Shown one piece after another: positions 23,691 through 35,319 of a DNA stretch of 64,000 nt. Under the pieces are notes generated by a model. That model was given only the letters and a program-made list of their open reading frames with translations, searched no databases and was not told the origin of the DNA. Both the position numbers and the translations under genes were made by a program. Within the stretch, counting starts at the first letter, position 1. Every line of letters begins with the position of its first letter. Origin of the DNA: Symbiodinium natans (taxonomy: Eukaryota; Sar; Dinophyceae; Suessiales; Symbiodiniaceae); assembly GCA_905221605.1 (NCBI GenBank), contig CAJNDS010002078.1, positions 437,001 through 501,000 of the forward strand, given 5' to 3'.

Positions 23691-24460
23691 GTGGGATTGG
23701 CACAAGGGAGCTCTGTGCAGCGAATGATGGGGAAAAGCCTGTTGTTTTCTCAGTGTCGCAGCCACTGTTTTGCTTCAGCTGAATGGCGGTAAAGAGGGTG
23801 ATGGTGTTTCTCCGTTGCCCACATCCTGAACTGAAGCTGACGCCTATTGCCAACGATGACCATTAATTATCGCAACAACCGTACAAAGGGGCGGCAGACC
23901 GAAAATGTTGCGCACTGTCAGGCATTCAATTCAAGTCATGAGTGGGACGGTAGGGTCATGATCATAGCTGGACTTCATGCTCCTACCCCCCATCCACCAA
24001 ACCAAAATGTCCCTAAACTGACTAGAGGGGGGTCCTGCTTCTTCATCAGGACTGTGTGCTTTCAGCCCTCGTCGGACGCTTGCGTGGGGTGGCCTGGAAA
24101 CCTTTGAAGCTGTTGCTGCATCCATGTGACAGCCAAGAAGCACACGCGATCATGAATGTTATCGTCGCACGACGGCAAGATCTCCCGGCCATTAACACAG
24201 ACGAAGACGAAGACTGCGCTCCCAAAACAGGTGTCCAGTCCACGCGGTTCGCCTTTGCAGCTTGCCAGGCTGACGCTGCATTGCATTCTTCTTGTTCTGC
24301 CTGCAATCACAACACTTTTTTAGGAAGTGAGCTGCTCCAATCCATGCTGCGCCATAAGCCGAAACATGCACGTTCTGGATTTTGTGCTTGCCCCGTCGAC
24401 ATCCTGCACAGCCTTGCCTGAAGCTTGACGCATAGCGGCTTTGTGCCTGTGTATCTGCAG

Positions 24461-24517
24461 GGCGATGGCTCTGTGGTGGCATGGGGCTCCCCTTTTGCCG
24501 GTGGAGACACTAGTGAG
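24461..24517 (+). CDS. RCC1-like repeat exon A1
   Basis: A CTGCAG acceptor opens GDGSVVAWGSPFAGGDTSE, the central strand of an RCC1-like blade (DGSVVAWG) and the Gly-Gly-Asp-Ser turn. A GC donor (GCAGCT) follows. A possible upstream partner, STRFAFAAC, lies near 24240. RCC1-like repeats fold as beta-propeller blades used for protein binding. Confidence 0.65.
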
Positions 24518-24835
24518 GCAGCTGTTGCCTGCATGCTTTGTTTTTCTTGCGGTCCAGTCAAGGCCGGTTGGGTCAACACAATGCTTGACAAGAACTAGAG
24601 CAGCTAAGAGCAGCCATGCCTATTTGCAAAACGCAAAGCTGTCACGTCCTTCTTATTGTTCTCAGCATTCTGTACGTAGGTCGAGGCTGAGCTCAAGGAT
24701 GTCCAGGCGAGTGGGTGCCTTGGTGTGATAGCTTCCCTTCCTATCTTCCAGTCGCATGCGTTCCTGTATTTGTTGCTTATTGGGCGGACGCTGATGGTTC
24801 TGATGTTTCTTTCAGGGTCTAGAAGCAGCTTCCAG
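24518..24835. other. Inferred intron
   Basis: No other coding signal is seen. The sequence before the next acceptor is pyrimidine-rich only in short patches (TGTTTCTTTCAG is an alternative acceptor at 24815). Confidence 0.4.
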
Positions 24836-24886
24836 GAGGTCGCAGCCAACTTGATGGCATTTGCGGCGATCCGCGTCGATGGCTCC
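24836..24886 (+). CDS. RCC1-like repeat exon A2
   Basis: After a TTCCAG acceptor the 17 codons read EVAANLMAFAAIRVDGS, followed at the phase-0 boundary by GTCGTC as a donor or by in-frame VVV. The AFAA-x-R-x-DGS core is the RCC1-like signature seen in every block here. The exon has the same length and phase as the one at 46661-46711. Confidence 0.65.
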
Positions 24887-26407
24887 GTCGTCGTGCCAGG
24901 TCCCGAACAGATGTTCTGAAGCCAGCTTCCGCAACTGCAGCTTCTCCCTTCCCCGCTTATAGCAAGGCAGCACGGTGGACTCCAGACCTGGGTAGAGCCC
25001 CGTGTAGAGACATAGAGCTCCACGTGATACAGGTGTTCTCGCCTGACTCTCCCGCGCATCACATTACCCCAAGCCATCAGGGCCTGCATGAAAGCAGGGT
25101 GAACGCCTCACATCCGTAGTCTTCAAGGCTTCAGAGCAGGGCTGGCATCATGGCACGCGTCCAATTGTCGGTCGCCAAACCTCATGTCAAGATGCATAAC
25201 TCTGAGACCCTCGCCTGAAATAGTTTAATATTGGGTTCTGTCCTAACCACAAAACATAGCACCCGGCGCAGGAGTAGCCAACCAGGCTCATTTCGGGGTG
25301 CCAGCAGGGCCTCAGACCAATTTCATTTGGAGTGCAACCGTAGCTTCAGAAAGCAAGGGACCATAATGCTCTTCCAGTAATGGTTTTCGGGCATTTTCGG
25401 GTTTATGGTGATTATGGTGTGGGGTTAACAAAAAGAGAATCAATCTGGCCCTAAGCATTTCGGAACCTGGGGGCTCATGAGCTTGGTGACGGAGAAGGTG
25501 ATGGCTGAGGGCGAAGGGCGGATTCCGTAAATCCGCCCTGAACACCCAACACTCGCTCTGAACGGTGTTACGTGTTTCAATCAGGCTCGGGGATCATCCT
25601 GGGCCTCATCGATGCCCACGCACATTCCCACAAGTTCGAAGTAGGCTAAGTAGGCAGAACTTGAGTCGGAGGTTTAAAACCTCCATCCCTCTCCCAGTTC
25701 TGGACTTGTACTTGTATGAGAAAAAAGAAATCTCTGTGTTGTGTGGAGGAGAAAGGTGCAGCAAGGTCCAGGTTGAAGGGTGAAGGTCCAAGCCAAAGTG
25801 TAGTCAGACCCGAACCCAAATTTCGCATTTTGCCTGGTGCTCATTTTCCTGCACGATGACAGGGGCGGGGCCTCATCATATGCATAACTGATGCATACGA
25901 CAGCTCTACGTGCCGTGGAAGCTCTCAGTACTAGAGTTACTAGAAAATGCGCAACAGTATTTGTCTGGTCCGACGTTGCTTCCTGTTACTTGTAAGGCCT
26001 GGCCTTCAAAAGTTCTGTCCGCTGAGGTGGGGACATCAGTCCTGTGGCGGTCAGATAGACGACAACCTGCAGGCCACATGCCTTTCATGCTGGTGATAAG
26101 AAGCACCACCAGCACCAGTACTGGCAACAGGTTCACCATTGTCAGCTAAGTCTTGTGCTGCATTCTCAGCGGAGCCCTAAGTTAAAGCCTTCCAGGATTT
26201 CGGTTGGCTGGACGGATAGTATCCCAAGAGATTCTTCCACAGTTGCCTGTAGTTGAATTGCAAGCCTCCTAGGAGTCACCCATGGTCAGCCCTTCACTGA
26301 TCATGTCGCTAAGCATCCCCCATAGTGCAGGCCAAACTGGGTGAGAATGGCGGCGTCGAGCCCTCAGCTCAGCAGCAGATAGCATGAGTCAAGTTCCTCT
26401 CCACAGA
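24887..26407. other. Inferred intron or spacer
   Basis: No exon is recognised. Open frames at 25565-25828 and 25910-26149 are short, present on both strands and without motifs. Confidence 0.35.
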
Positions 26408-26464
26408 GTGTCCAAGGTTCGCCGAATCGTGACAACTGACCGAGCCTTTGCAGCCTTGAAACGC
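26408..26464 (+). CDS. RCC1-like repeat exon A3, first half
   Basis: The plus frame reads VSKVRRIVTTDRAFAALKR and meets a GC donor (GCAGCA). AFAAL is the conserved strand that precedes the DGS turn. The matching second half lies 86 bases downstream at 26551. Confidence 0.6.
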
Positions 26465-26550
26465 GCAGCACTTAACCCGCACGTTCACGGCAAAGATAGG
26501 AATTGTCAGTGTGCGTTTGCTCTTTGTTATGTTTGTTATGGACACGCTAG

Positions 26551-26589
26551 GCGATGGCAGCGTTGTGAGCTGGGGCTGCTTGTACCCAA
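26551..26589 (+). CDS. RCC1-like repeat exon A3, second half
   Basis: After a CTAG acceptor the frame reads GDGSVVSWGCLYP, the second half of an RCC1-like blade, and reaches a GT donor (GTGCAC). Joined directly to the exon ending at 26464 the phase is off by one, so a boundary is misplaced or the repeat is decayed. Confidence 0.55.
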
Positions 26590-27030
26590 GTGCACCTCGG
26601 CGGAATGGACCGCTCATGCAGAGACTCGAGCTTGCAGTTTCCGCTGAGGCACATGAACCGGATTTGGGCACAAAGCGGATTAGCTTGGAGCTGAGATCAG
26701 GGCATCGGGGGTCTGGTCGGTCGGACAAGAAGGTCGAGCATGGGAGTGCAAGAGAAGGCACAGGGTGCACAGGCTTGAGGATGGTTTTTCTGATTGTGTC
26801 TCTTCTCTCCCTCTCTTCCATCTCGCTGTCTCAAGAGCTCGCGTGTGTGAGCAGCACCGATGCCAGGTAGCATCTACTCGACCCGGGGTGCATTTGCAGC
26901 AGTCGGGGGCTCTGGCCGTGTGTTCTTGTAGAATCTTGTAGACGTCGCGTACGTATTTCTGACCGTCGCGAAACGGTAGGAGCTGAGGGGGTCCGGGGCT
27001 TCGTTCAGGGACAATACACAAGGTTGGCAG

Positions 27031-27088
27031 CACCAGAGTCGTGGCTCACAAGGTCGATGCAAATGGCGGCGTGACTGCTTGGGGCCAT
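27031..27088 (+). CDS. RCC1-like repeat exon A4
   Basis: A TTGGCAG acceptor is followed by a frame reading TRVVAHKVDANGGVTAWGH and then a strong GTAGGT donor. DANGGVTAWG corresponds to DGSVVAWG of the other blades. The AFAA half is replaced by VVAHKV, so this blade is diverged. Confidence 0.6.
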
Positions 27089-28258
27089 GTAGGTGCGAAG
27101 AGCACTGCACCATCCGGCAATCTGCAACTTCAGCGTTTTTGGGGCCCTGGTTGGTTCTTGAGAGGATCCGAAGGAGCTGGCACTAGGAAGCATGGATGTC
27201 CCAGCTCCCAGTTCATCCCGAACCTCTCTCAATCTCTACCACATGACTGTGGCGAAGCAGGATTTTTTTGGGGGGGTGGGGACGTGATGGGTGTTTGGGA
27301 GGGCCGAGTTGCTGCCAAACGTCGCAAGCTGATTGACATTGCTCTGCCAGACGAGCCATGTCGGCGAGGTATGCTGCCGTTTGGGGGTCAAGCCTTGGGG
27401 GTCGACCCAAAAAGGCAGGAAACTCTTGACCCACCCAGTGTTTGCCTTAACACTAGGGCCACTAGGGGCAGGGCAGAATACTATACTGCGACTGTGTTGC
27501 GGGTGTCCGAATCAAGTGCGCGATTCCGGGAGCCATTCCCGGAGTTGACCCGGAGAAGGAGCTGCGGGGCAGGAGTGGAACCTGCTTCGGGGAGGAACAT
27601 GGCGTGCCCGTGGCACTTTTCCCAAAGCTGTTCCTAGCTCTGAGCCTAGGTTGCCGAAGTCTGTTCGCGATTGAAGCGCATGCGTGTGTCAAGGAAAACA
27701 ACAGCACACACTGTTGCGGGAAGTGTTGGGTTCCTGCTGAGCAACCGCTAGGGTAGCTCACTCGGGGAGTTTTTTTTCCGCGTGACCACTGCAGCAGAGA
27801 GGATCCTAAGGGACCCGAAGTCTATGAACCTTAAATACCGTCTAAGCCCTGATCCCTGAACACCCTAGGTCCGAATCCCGATACCTTGAACTTTAAGTTT
27901 CGTGTACTCTCTGCAGCAGACTCAGCAGACCATGCGACCTGACGAGAAGTCTCCCAAATCAGCATTTGCACAGTCATTGACATCTTAAGTTATAACCGCA
28001 ACAGTTGCAATCACAGAGGAAAAAAAGGCCGCAAGATCAACCCGTTGCAGATGGAGCTGCCGATGAAAACCTGTAGGGAGCTTGAAAAGAACAGGTGTGT
28101 GTGTGTGTGTGCGTGTCAGGATGGTGGAAAAAAGTGCATCGGCTCCGAACACAGTGGGGCGGGGAAGAGCAGGAGAGGAATGAGGAGGTCAACGCCGAGG
28201 GAACAATCAAGTTATGAAACCTTTTGACAGATTGTCACAGTTGGAGGAAGGGGGGGCG
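27089..28258. other. Inferred intron or spacer
   Basis: No exon is recognised. A minus-strand frame at 27213-27434 has an Ala, Gln, Leu rich part that could form a helix but runs against the coding direction around it. Degenerate CCCTGAACACCCTA-like sequence near 27850 recalls telomere repeats. Confidence 0.35.
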
Positions 28259-28660
28259 CTTCATTTGGATTGAACGAAAGCAGTAATTTTAACGCTACGC
28301 GACCCGCCTCGGCCCGGCCCAGCGCATCCGCATGAGCATGGTGATTCTGCAGCGCCCAAGTCGCTGTTTAGGGTTGAGGGTTAGTTTAGGATTGAGCCTA
28401 AGAGGGTAGGGGGGGTAGGGTCAGAAGGGGGGGGGGTCGGGGGGTAGGGGAGGAGGGGGTAGGGGGGGAGGGGGGGGGGGCCTGCTGGGAGGGCTTCAAC
28501 TGCTTCTGGTCCTGGCGAACTGTCCGCTTGCGGACCCCGGTTTCCCAGGGGGGTACCCATTTGAGGCCAAAAAAGGGGTCCGAAAAAGGGCTTTGGAGGA
28601 TTTGGAGGGGGGTGCCTGTTCTGACAACCTATACACCTCCGGCCCGAGGCCTCGGATTAA
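28259..28660 (+). repeat. Dispersed repeat, copy 2
   Basis: The block GAAAGCAGTAATTTTAACGC with CTACGCGACCCGCCTCGGCC at about 28268-28307 is nearly identical to 52037-52077. A long G-rich, TAGGG-containing tract (28388-28481) follows. Then come GTACCCATTTGAGGCCAAAA, GGGGTGCCTG and CCGAGGCCTCGG, the same order of blocks as in copies 1 and 3. Confidence 0.6.
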
Positions 28661-28958
28661 TGAGCCCTCTTGCACTTCCTGCATTTTGTGTGGTCCGGTG
28701 ATCAGGATTCCGCCTTGAGACAATTCATCCATGGCGTCATCCGGCCTCGACCTGTTGTCGTTCAGTGGCGTTCGTAATCGTGAAGAATCACCCTAAGCCA
28801 TGAAGTGTGCGAAAACCTTGCATGTGTTTAAAAACATGGGGCTTGATTTGTTGTTGGTTTTTCTATTTTGATCCGTCACTGATGCGGCAAGGCGGGCATC
28901 AGCTACACGACTTCGAACAACCAAGCACACCCTCAAGTTATTCAATTAGACGATTCGG
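28661..28958. other. No gene recognised
   Basis: Nothing structured is visible between the dispersed repeat and the (GAGT)n array. Confidence 0.4.
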
Positions 28959-29063
28959 TGTGAGAGTGAGTGAGTGAGTGAGTGAGTGAGTGAGTGAGTG
29001 AGTGAGTGTGTGTGAGTGAGTGTGTGTGTGAGTGAGTGTGTGAGTGAGTGTGTGAGTGTGTGT
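28959..29063. repeat. (GAGT)n tetranucleotide array
   Basis: About 100 bases of GAGT units, with GTGT variants in the second half. It lies inside the RCC1-like exon region and is presumably intronic. Confidence 0.9.
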
Positions 29064-29453
29064 TTGGGATTACTCGAAACAGAACGATGTTAAGTGTCAA
29101 ATACCCAATCTTATCCATTCTTGCTCACTTTTGACATCAGCCACGCTGCTGCCAGCCTGTGGTGGCGATTGCAACTCCGTGGCCGAGAAGCTTCAGGCAA
29201 ACATGCGGATGAATACTTGTTGGTTCCCGATGTATATAAATACTTCTGGACCACATCTGCCGAAATCATAATTTTGCATTGCTAATCTGGTGGCGTGCGT
29301 AAAGTTGCTTGTGCTGCGAGTCAGGAGGGCGTGACGAGAGTGTAACCCACCCGCGTGTGATTTTGGAATATGCGTGCATGGGCTGTGCAATGTCGTTTGC
29401 CTGTGGCCGCTTGCCTCAAGCCTGGGCTTTGCTGATGTTGTCTTCCCCGCCAG

Positions 29454-29499
29454 GTACTCAACCGACAATGCGTTTGCTGCACTACGGCGTGACGGTTCT
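29454..29499 (+). CDS. RCC1-like repeat exon A5
   Basis: A CCCGCCAG acceptor precedes a frame reading YSTDNAFAALRRDGS. A GC donor (GCCACT) sits at the same phase-0 point after DGS as in exons at 24836, 30212, 45938 and 46661. The AFAALR-x-DGS core is intact. Confidence 0.65.
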
Positions 29500-29751
29500 G
29501 CCACTGCCCTAGCAACCCCAGCATGTGACGCTCAACCCTGTGGAGCCGAGCAGGAAAACCCAGATCGGAAAAAGACCCGCCCAAGGTTGTGACCTGGGGC
29601 TCGCAGACTTCGGGTGGCAGCTCAGATGCGGTGTGTGAGCAGCTGCAGTGGGGCGTGCAGAAGGCTGTCAAACTGTGCCCCCTGTCCAAGATACGTGCTT
29701 GGACCTGTTTCAGATGATGGGCTCAATAGATGATATCCCGAGATCGTGCAG

Positions 29752-29838
29752 GTGGCAGCAACAGAGGCTGCTTTCGCCGCCTTGCGCGCGGACCGTAGCG
29801 TCGTGGCTTGGGGTGACCATATGGCTGGTGGATCTCTA
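29752..29838 (+). CDS. RCC1-like repeat exon A6, unsplit
   Basis: After a TCGTGCAG acceptor the frame reads VAATEAAFAALRADRS and continues without a break into VVAWGDHMAGGSLEA. Here both halves of the blade are in one exon, with DRS in place of DGS. It is the most complete RCC1-like repeat in block A. It ends near 29838 before a stop. Confidence 0.75.
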
Positions 29839-30211
29839 GAGGCCACTTGAAACATGCTTCAGCTGGCACAGCTCCAGTTATCGGTCTTGTACATTTGTTG
29901 TACGAGGCATACCCAGTAGCATCATTGTAAATGCAGTGCCCATGCCTTTGAATACTCCTGTCCATTTCCCGACAGAAGCATTTGGTTATCGACTTACTGA
30001 GACATACTGTATGTCGTCGTGGCTGGTAACTCGGCTGGACTCCGTCGTTCCCTCACGGCCTCAGCTGCAAAGCAGCAACAAAAGTATCCGGAATCCCAGC
30101 TCGGCTTTCTGGTGCTCTTTGGGCTGGTGCAAGTGCTTGGTGAAGTTTCCATGTGCCCCATCCCAGAACTAGTAACAACCTGACTGCTCCACTTAAAATT
30201 GCACCCGAGAG

Positions 30212-30283
30212 GCACCTCTGGAAGATGTTGCGGACCTTTGCGCGTCGGGCAGCGCGTTTGCGGTCCTGCGGATGGATGGATCC
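30212..30283 (+). CDS. RCC1-like repeat exon A7
   Basis: An acceptor AG at 30210-30211 opens APLEDVADLCASGSAFAVLR then MDGS, with a GT donor (GTTCGG) exactly after DGS. The exon is 72 nt in phase 0. No VVAWG partner was found directly downstream. Confidence 0.65.
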
Positions 30284-30832
30284 GTTCGGCGTGGAGCTCG
30301 GGGCATTGCAGGGCTGTTGAAAAGCGATTCTGGGACCCTCGATTGTTGTGAAAATGCTTGTGGGGTGCATGTACTTAGTGCTATGCCTTGTCGGCCATGT
30401 AGGACAATGCCTCTAGGATGGCTCGGGACATCGGGCAAGCAGGTGGGTTTTGGCATGCGCCATGGAAGAACGCCATTCAAGTGTCTTTGCTTGTTTTCCC
30501 ACGTCAGAGAAAACGTCGCGAGCAAAGCTACTTTGGTCTGTTGAGAGCTGCATGTCCAGGCGAAACCCCCTGAGAGCCAAATTGCGGAAATCCACTTGTC
30601 TGGTCAGCTTGGACAACAGGAGCCTTAAAGCTCAAAGCAAGCAGCATACCTGTATCGGAATCATTCGGAATCTCTCGGGTTTGCCGACTGAGTGTGTTGG
30701 ACTTTAGATCAACAGCCGTCCTGGTCTTTCAAGCTTGTGCCGTTGTGACGGCACCTGTGTACTTCTAGCCCATGATCCTCAGTAAGTCATTTTGTTGGGC
30801 AGTGTTTGCCTCCGACAAGTGACCTTGTTGCC

Positions 30833-30904
30833 ATGGAGACCTGGCTGAAAGCAGCTAGAGAACAAGCCGCAAAGCTCGGACACTTGGCTGTTCTGGACAG
30901 CATT
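30833..30904 (+). CDS. Possible first exon of coiled-coil block
   Basis: An ATG in strong context (CCATGG) starts METWLKAAREQAAKLGHLAV, an Ala, Lys, Glu, Gln rich helix like the micro-exons that follow. No donor is certain. It could be the start of a separate coiled-coil gene, or an internal exon of a larger one. Confidence 0.3.
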
Positions 30905-31094
30905 GGACAGCGGTCGGGGCTTGCTGTCTTCCTGCCACGCGTCTCCAGAGTCTCGAATCCTGCGATTTTGCTCCTCTAACTTGGACGATCTTGAGAGGAT
31001 GATCTGGGCTCCGTCTCTCTTCATCTTTTTCCGTCTCTTGTCTTCTTGTTTTCATGATGTCTACGAAGCCTGTGCTATATTTATATTAGACCAG

Positions 31095-31159
31095 GCGAGG
31101 ACATCCAGAAGCAGGCCATCCTCCTGGCAGATGACGCAGCGCAGAAAGGGAAGCGTGAG
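31095..31159 (+). CDS. Coiled-coil micro-exon
   Basis: A GACCAG acceptor and a clean GTTAGT donor bound 65 nt reading EDIQKQAILLADDAAQKGKR, a charged amphipathic helix. It is one of many short exons of this kind on the plus strand between 31 and 45 kb. Confidence 0.55.
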
Positions 31160-32761
31160 GTTAGTTTCCGCCAAGCCCCCAGACGCAGCTGGATTTGTTT
31201 GCGCATGCCTCTTCAGGAAAGATTTTCCCCTCCAATGCTTTGTTTTGCTCTTTGTGAAGATCCAGCCTAGAACAGGTGAAGGCGACCTCGGCTTCGAACT
31301 TAATGGTGTCTTTGCGGCAAAGCAGTTTTCTCATGACTTGCTTAGCTTCTAATGGCTGCTCTAGTGCTGTGATTGTGGCAGAAGGATACAGAAGGACACA
31401 GAAGGCTGATCAGTGATACCTGGGCGACGGCACTGCTGGATGACACTGAGGTGTTTACGTTGCCTCTGTTGACCCAGATGGCCAAGCACACCAACTTGGA
31501 GTTCGCCAAGGACTGGGCGAAGTAGCGCGCATGCAGAACGACGGTGAACAAAGGCAGAGTGCTGCTGGATTAGGTGATAAAGGCTAAGCGGCTAAGAGAG
31601 TGCAAGCTGCTGCTGCTGAAGAGGAGACAAGCTCGTGTCAATCGCAGGCAGCCTGGCAGAAATCTGCTCCTGAAATCCTGATTCTGCTACGATTTGGGCT
31701 TGAGCTGCGGCATGTGTGGCGGACCTTGAGCAAATACCGTGCGCAGGCTATGTTATCCCGGAGAATCCCAAAGAGGAGTCTGTCAAGAAGTGGCCGCGCT
31801 GACGCAGCATGCATGCTTGAATGCCAGAGATTTGAAAGAGACCACTCCAAATTGCTCCAAAAAAGCCTTTGAGATCACAAAAGTGGCGACGCACCAGACT
31901 GGCAAACGCGTCGTGCTGGTTTGCCCCTTTCCTCGGCCACCCCAGGCTCAGTGAGATGATCCGGCCCGGGAGACTCACGTTCCGAGCCCGAAAGACGGAG
32001 AATCATAACAATGTCGTCTGGAGGATTCTGGAGGTAAGCTTTTGACAGTGGCGTTGGTCGTTGGAACTGTAGTTTTCACGAAAGTTTCGCAAGAGGCATT
32101 TGCTGGAAATGCCACCGTAGCCGATTTGGGCGGCACTGCCGTGAGAGTGAGAGCAGCTGAGCAACCCGAAGCTTGTGAGCCTTTTGCCATCTTTTGCCTC
32201 CCGAGATCTGAGTTTTCAGGTTTATGTCCGAGACGATGAAGGATGGCTCTATCTCCGCCTCTGCGGTCGTCTTCCCCAAAGAGGCAGATTTCGCGGTGCC
32301 TTTGGTGGGCATTTGGGACAGTCACAACAAATACGTGCCAACGACAGCGAGGACACGGATGGCAATGCAGATGTTGATTGTACCTGCCGTGTGCCAACCA
32401 ACGCCCCCAAGGACACTGGCCTCACAGCATTCCCCGAGCCGAGCTGGCAAGAGGATGATGCGGCTCTGGTGCCGCCCGAGACTTTGGGTGGAAAGGAATC
32501 TGGACTGCAATGCCCGCGGGGTATTCGACGTTGTTCGGTCCAAGCTCGTGAGTATGACACCGGTAAAGGACGCCCAAGCTTTATCATGGACTTGAGGAGA
32601 TTGCCATCTCGCCATCATCTCAGCCCTCGTCTTCTTTCCCGATGAACGTCAGCGCGGAGGCGTGGTTACCACAGAATTCCAGCATTGGCATTCGCAACTT
32701 TCGTGTAGTGTAGCTTGTAGCAACTCGGCTGAGCCTGCTCCACGACACCTCGTCACCTCAG
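31160..32761. other. Mostly intron; uncertain frames
   Basis: A frame ending at 31525 reads ALLDDTEVFTLPLLTQMAKH and stops in TAG. Frames at 32042-32310 are open on both strands, and the plus-strand part contains KDGSISASAVVFPKEADFAV, vaguely RCC1-like. None has clear splice support. Confidence 0.3.
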
Positions 32762-32824
32762 ACCCAGCTCCGTGCCGAACTTTATGCTGCCCGGGATGAA
32801 GTCCAATCACTGGAGCGATCCCTG
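32762..32824 (+). CDS. Coiled-coil micro-exon
   Basis: A CACCTCAG acceptor opens 21 codons, TQLRAELYAARDEVQSLERS plus Leu, ending at a GC donor (GCGCAA). The exon is exactly three heptads long in phase 0 with Leu at core-like spacing. Confidence 0.6.
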
Positions 32825-32921
32825 GCGCAAATGTTCGACCACGCGCTAGCATGGTCATTCGTAGCTGGCATGCTGCCTCGAGAAGCATTCCGCTGACAGC
32901 TTTCCAGTGCTTTCCTGTCAG

Positions 32922-32992
32922 GAGAGCTGGAAGACTGTCGTCAAGAATGCTACGAACTTCGCCATTTCGCAGCTGAAAAGGCCAGGCGGCTA
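32922..32992 (+). CDS. Coiled-coil micro-exon
   Basis: After a CCTGTCAG acceptor the coil frame reads ELEDCRQECYELRHFAAEKA and RRL, then meets a GC donor (GCGCCG). It starts with two bases of a split codon, so it does not join directly to the phase-0 exon ending at 32824 as drawn. Confidence 0.45.
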
Positions 32993-33010
32993 GCGCCGTG
33001 CCATCAAATC

Positions 33011-33125
33011 TATATGTATATATATATATATGTTTATGTACACATGCATATACATACATATATAGTAGATAGTAAAGACCAATTACATATGTACATAGAG
33101 GCATACGCATATATATATATATAAT
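33011..33125. repeat. AT-rich TA/TATG low-complexity tract
   Basis: The tract mixes (TA)n runs with CATATACATACATA-like sequence. Confidence 0.8.
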
Positions 33126-34013
33126 ATAGTATACCAACATACTGTATACATGGTGTTGAACGAGGGCCAGCTTAGCAACTCAGCAAGAACCCAAGCCCAA
33201 GACAGGCAGAGGACACTTCCTTGCGATCGGGCTCGCGAGAGGCATTACGCTTGCGGAGGGAGACTCTGCCTCAAGTTGGAAGGGAAACTGATGGGAAAGA
33301 GTGGGGGTGGGGAGAATGTGTAACGTGTGTAATTCTGTGAATTGAGGTTATCAGGTTATTCATGTATGTGTTGTTTGTCTTTGCCGTGCTAGTAACCGCC
33401 AGCAGTCGGTAACTACGATGACCAGTCACCTGAATGAAACGGCACGAATGTTAGAAAAGAGCGGAACTGCAATTTGCATTGACAGTCCGAGATGAGTGCG
33501 GGGCTGTGCGCATGCCGGCATGTGGAAAGGTTCGCGGGACCCTGTATGCGTGAAAGCTCCGAGCAAGCACTTTGAAACAACAGCTGTGATTTGTGAGTGT
33601 TGGCCCGCTCACAAGCAGGGCTGTCTCTCAACTCTAGATCCACCAGCAACCTTGAGGGACAGTCTTGATGACGCATTTCAGTGCTTTAGCCAAATCCAGC
33701 AGGGACACTGGATTCTGCGGAAGCTGTGCGAAAGTTCCGGGAAAGGCGCGGAAGGGCAGCATCGAATCCGGACCAGTAGAAGGCTGTCACGTTTGGCGGC
33801 TTTGAAACGATCTTCGGCACTGAGAGCGCCCCCCCTGTACGATTACACGTGAAAGCATCTCGCAGAAGGTCTTTGGAAGAATGTGGCCAAAGTTGCACCA
33901 CGAAAGTATCAGAGGCAGAAATAGTAGGAGAGAGCAGCAGTAGCATTAGTAACAGCGGCAGGAACAGGACCCCTTTTCTCAGCCACCAGCTCACCAAAGT
34001 CTTCTGCAAACAG
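33126..34013. other. Inferred intron
   Basis: No exon is recognised. Short frames at 33496-33852 and on the minus strand at 33686-34084 have no motif. Confidence 0.35.
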
Positions 34014-34080
34014 AATCGGAAGTCTGTCTGAGGCGTTGGAGCAGCTGGAGCAAGCCCAGAAAGAGGCGGAGGAGTTTTCG
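34014..34080 (+). CDS. Coiled-coil micro-exon
   Basis: A TGCAAACAG acceptor opens IGSLSEALEQLEQAQKEAEE followed by FS and a GC donor (GCATGT). It starts with one base of a split codon and ends in phase 0, which fits the next exon at 34309. Confidence 0.6.
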
Positions 34081-34308
34081 GCATGTTCCAAGTTCTTGCA
34101 GTTCTTTTAAGGGTTCCTCTAGCCTCTCACGGCTGGTCATTGGCATTGCCGGAAAGGCTATTGCCGGGTAGTCCCGATTGAAAAGCTGCGGTGGGGTTCT
34201 GTTTTCCAGTTGAGGATTGTGGCGAGAGAGTGGGGTGTTTCCTTCATGGTTTGACTCGGCAGATTTTCTCAGCTTGAGGCTTTTGTGTCCAGACCGTCTG
34301 CATCCCAG

Positions 34309-34362
34309 GAGTACAAGCGAAGAGCCCGAGACCTGCAGGCCGATTGCCTTAAACGATGCACG
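34309..34362 (+). CDS. Coiled-coil micro-exon
   Basis: A CATCCCAG acceptor and a GTACAT donor bound 18 codons in phase 0, EYKRRARDLQADCLKRCT. It joins in frame to the exons before and after it. Confidence 0.6.
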
Positions 34363-34843
34363 GTACATGTCAGGGCACTGATGCCCTACCCATCCCTACT
34401 CCATAAAGTGCGCAGCTGAGCGCGTGACTGCCTCCTGAAGCAAAACCTTCATGAGATTCATGACTCCATGTGCACTGGGAGGTCCAGCTCGAGACTTCCA
34501 CTGCAGCCTGCGACTGGGGTGCAGAGAGTTGAGGCTGAGGCATATCTGAGGCATCTTCAGGCTCTGGATATGCGAGGGGATGCGAGACTCAAGGACTTCC
34601 TTTGGAGAACTTGAGACAAAGTCGTTCTTCCTGCGGCCAGCTTGTGGGCGTGGCCATACATCATGCATACATTCATTATCTTGCTGAACTGAATGCGAGG
34701 GCCACCACTCCATGCAAGTAAGGCGAAGAGCTGCGGCTGGAGTCAATGCAAAGTGAGGACAGCGACCATGGCATGACAATCCCTGGCCACAGGATGCATG
34801 TCACGTAGAGACGTAGAGACCTGTTCCTAGGCTCCCTCTCCAG

Positions 34844-34939
34844 GATCGGGCTTTGCAGTCGATGGAGGGCCGAGAGCAAGTGCTCGAGGAGGAGGCCTCC
34901 CTCAAAAGACTACAATCCTTGCGGTTTGACCAAAGTATG
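34844..34939 (+). CDS. Coiled-coil exon
   Basis: A CCCTCTCCAG acceptor opens DRALQSMEGREQVLEEEASL and the frame continues through KRLQSLRFDQSM to a GTTAAC donor. Phase 0 at both ends fits the neighbours at 34309 and 37524. The complete ankyrin-2OG gene lies between this exon and the next one. Confidence 0.6.
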
Positions 34940-35319
34940 GTTAACCACATGGGGAGCCATCAGAAAAAAAAACAAAATCTGGCGTGGTAAAGGGCATCCT
35001 ACAAAACCCCAAAGTGGGTTACTGTTATGAAGCCCCTGATGCTGTGTTTGGGCAACCTAAACAGTCTTTTGTTTGGTTTCTTTGAGGTGCTTTCGGGCTT
35101 TCCCAGGGTCCAACCTCCCACCAACCTGTGGAACAGGTTCGCTCGGAATTCTCGGAATCCCTCGAGTGATGAATACCTTCTCAGTGAGAAGACACGGGAT
35201 TCCAATGTAATTAACGGGGACGAGCAATGATGGTTTATGGGATGTTGCGAAACCATCCGGTTGTTTTTCTGTCTCGGCCCAGAAATGGAAAGCTGGGTAT
35301 CAGCTGGCCCGGTCCGACC

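Noticed and set aside
27213-27434. Minus-strand frame with an Ala/Gln/Leu helix
   Set aside because: It is isolated, opposite to the RCC1-like exons and has no splice sites I can place.
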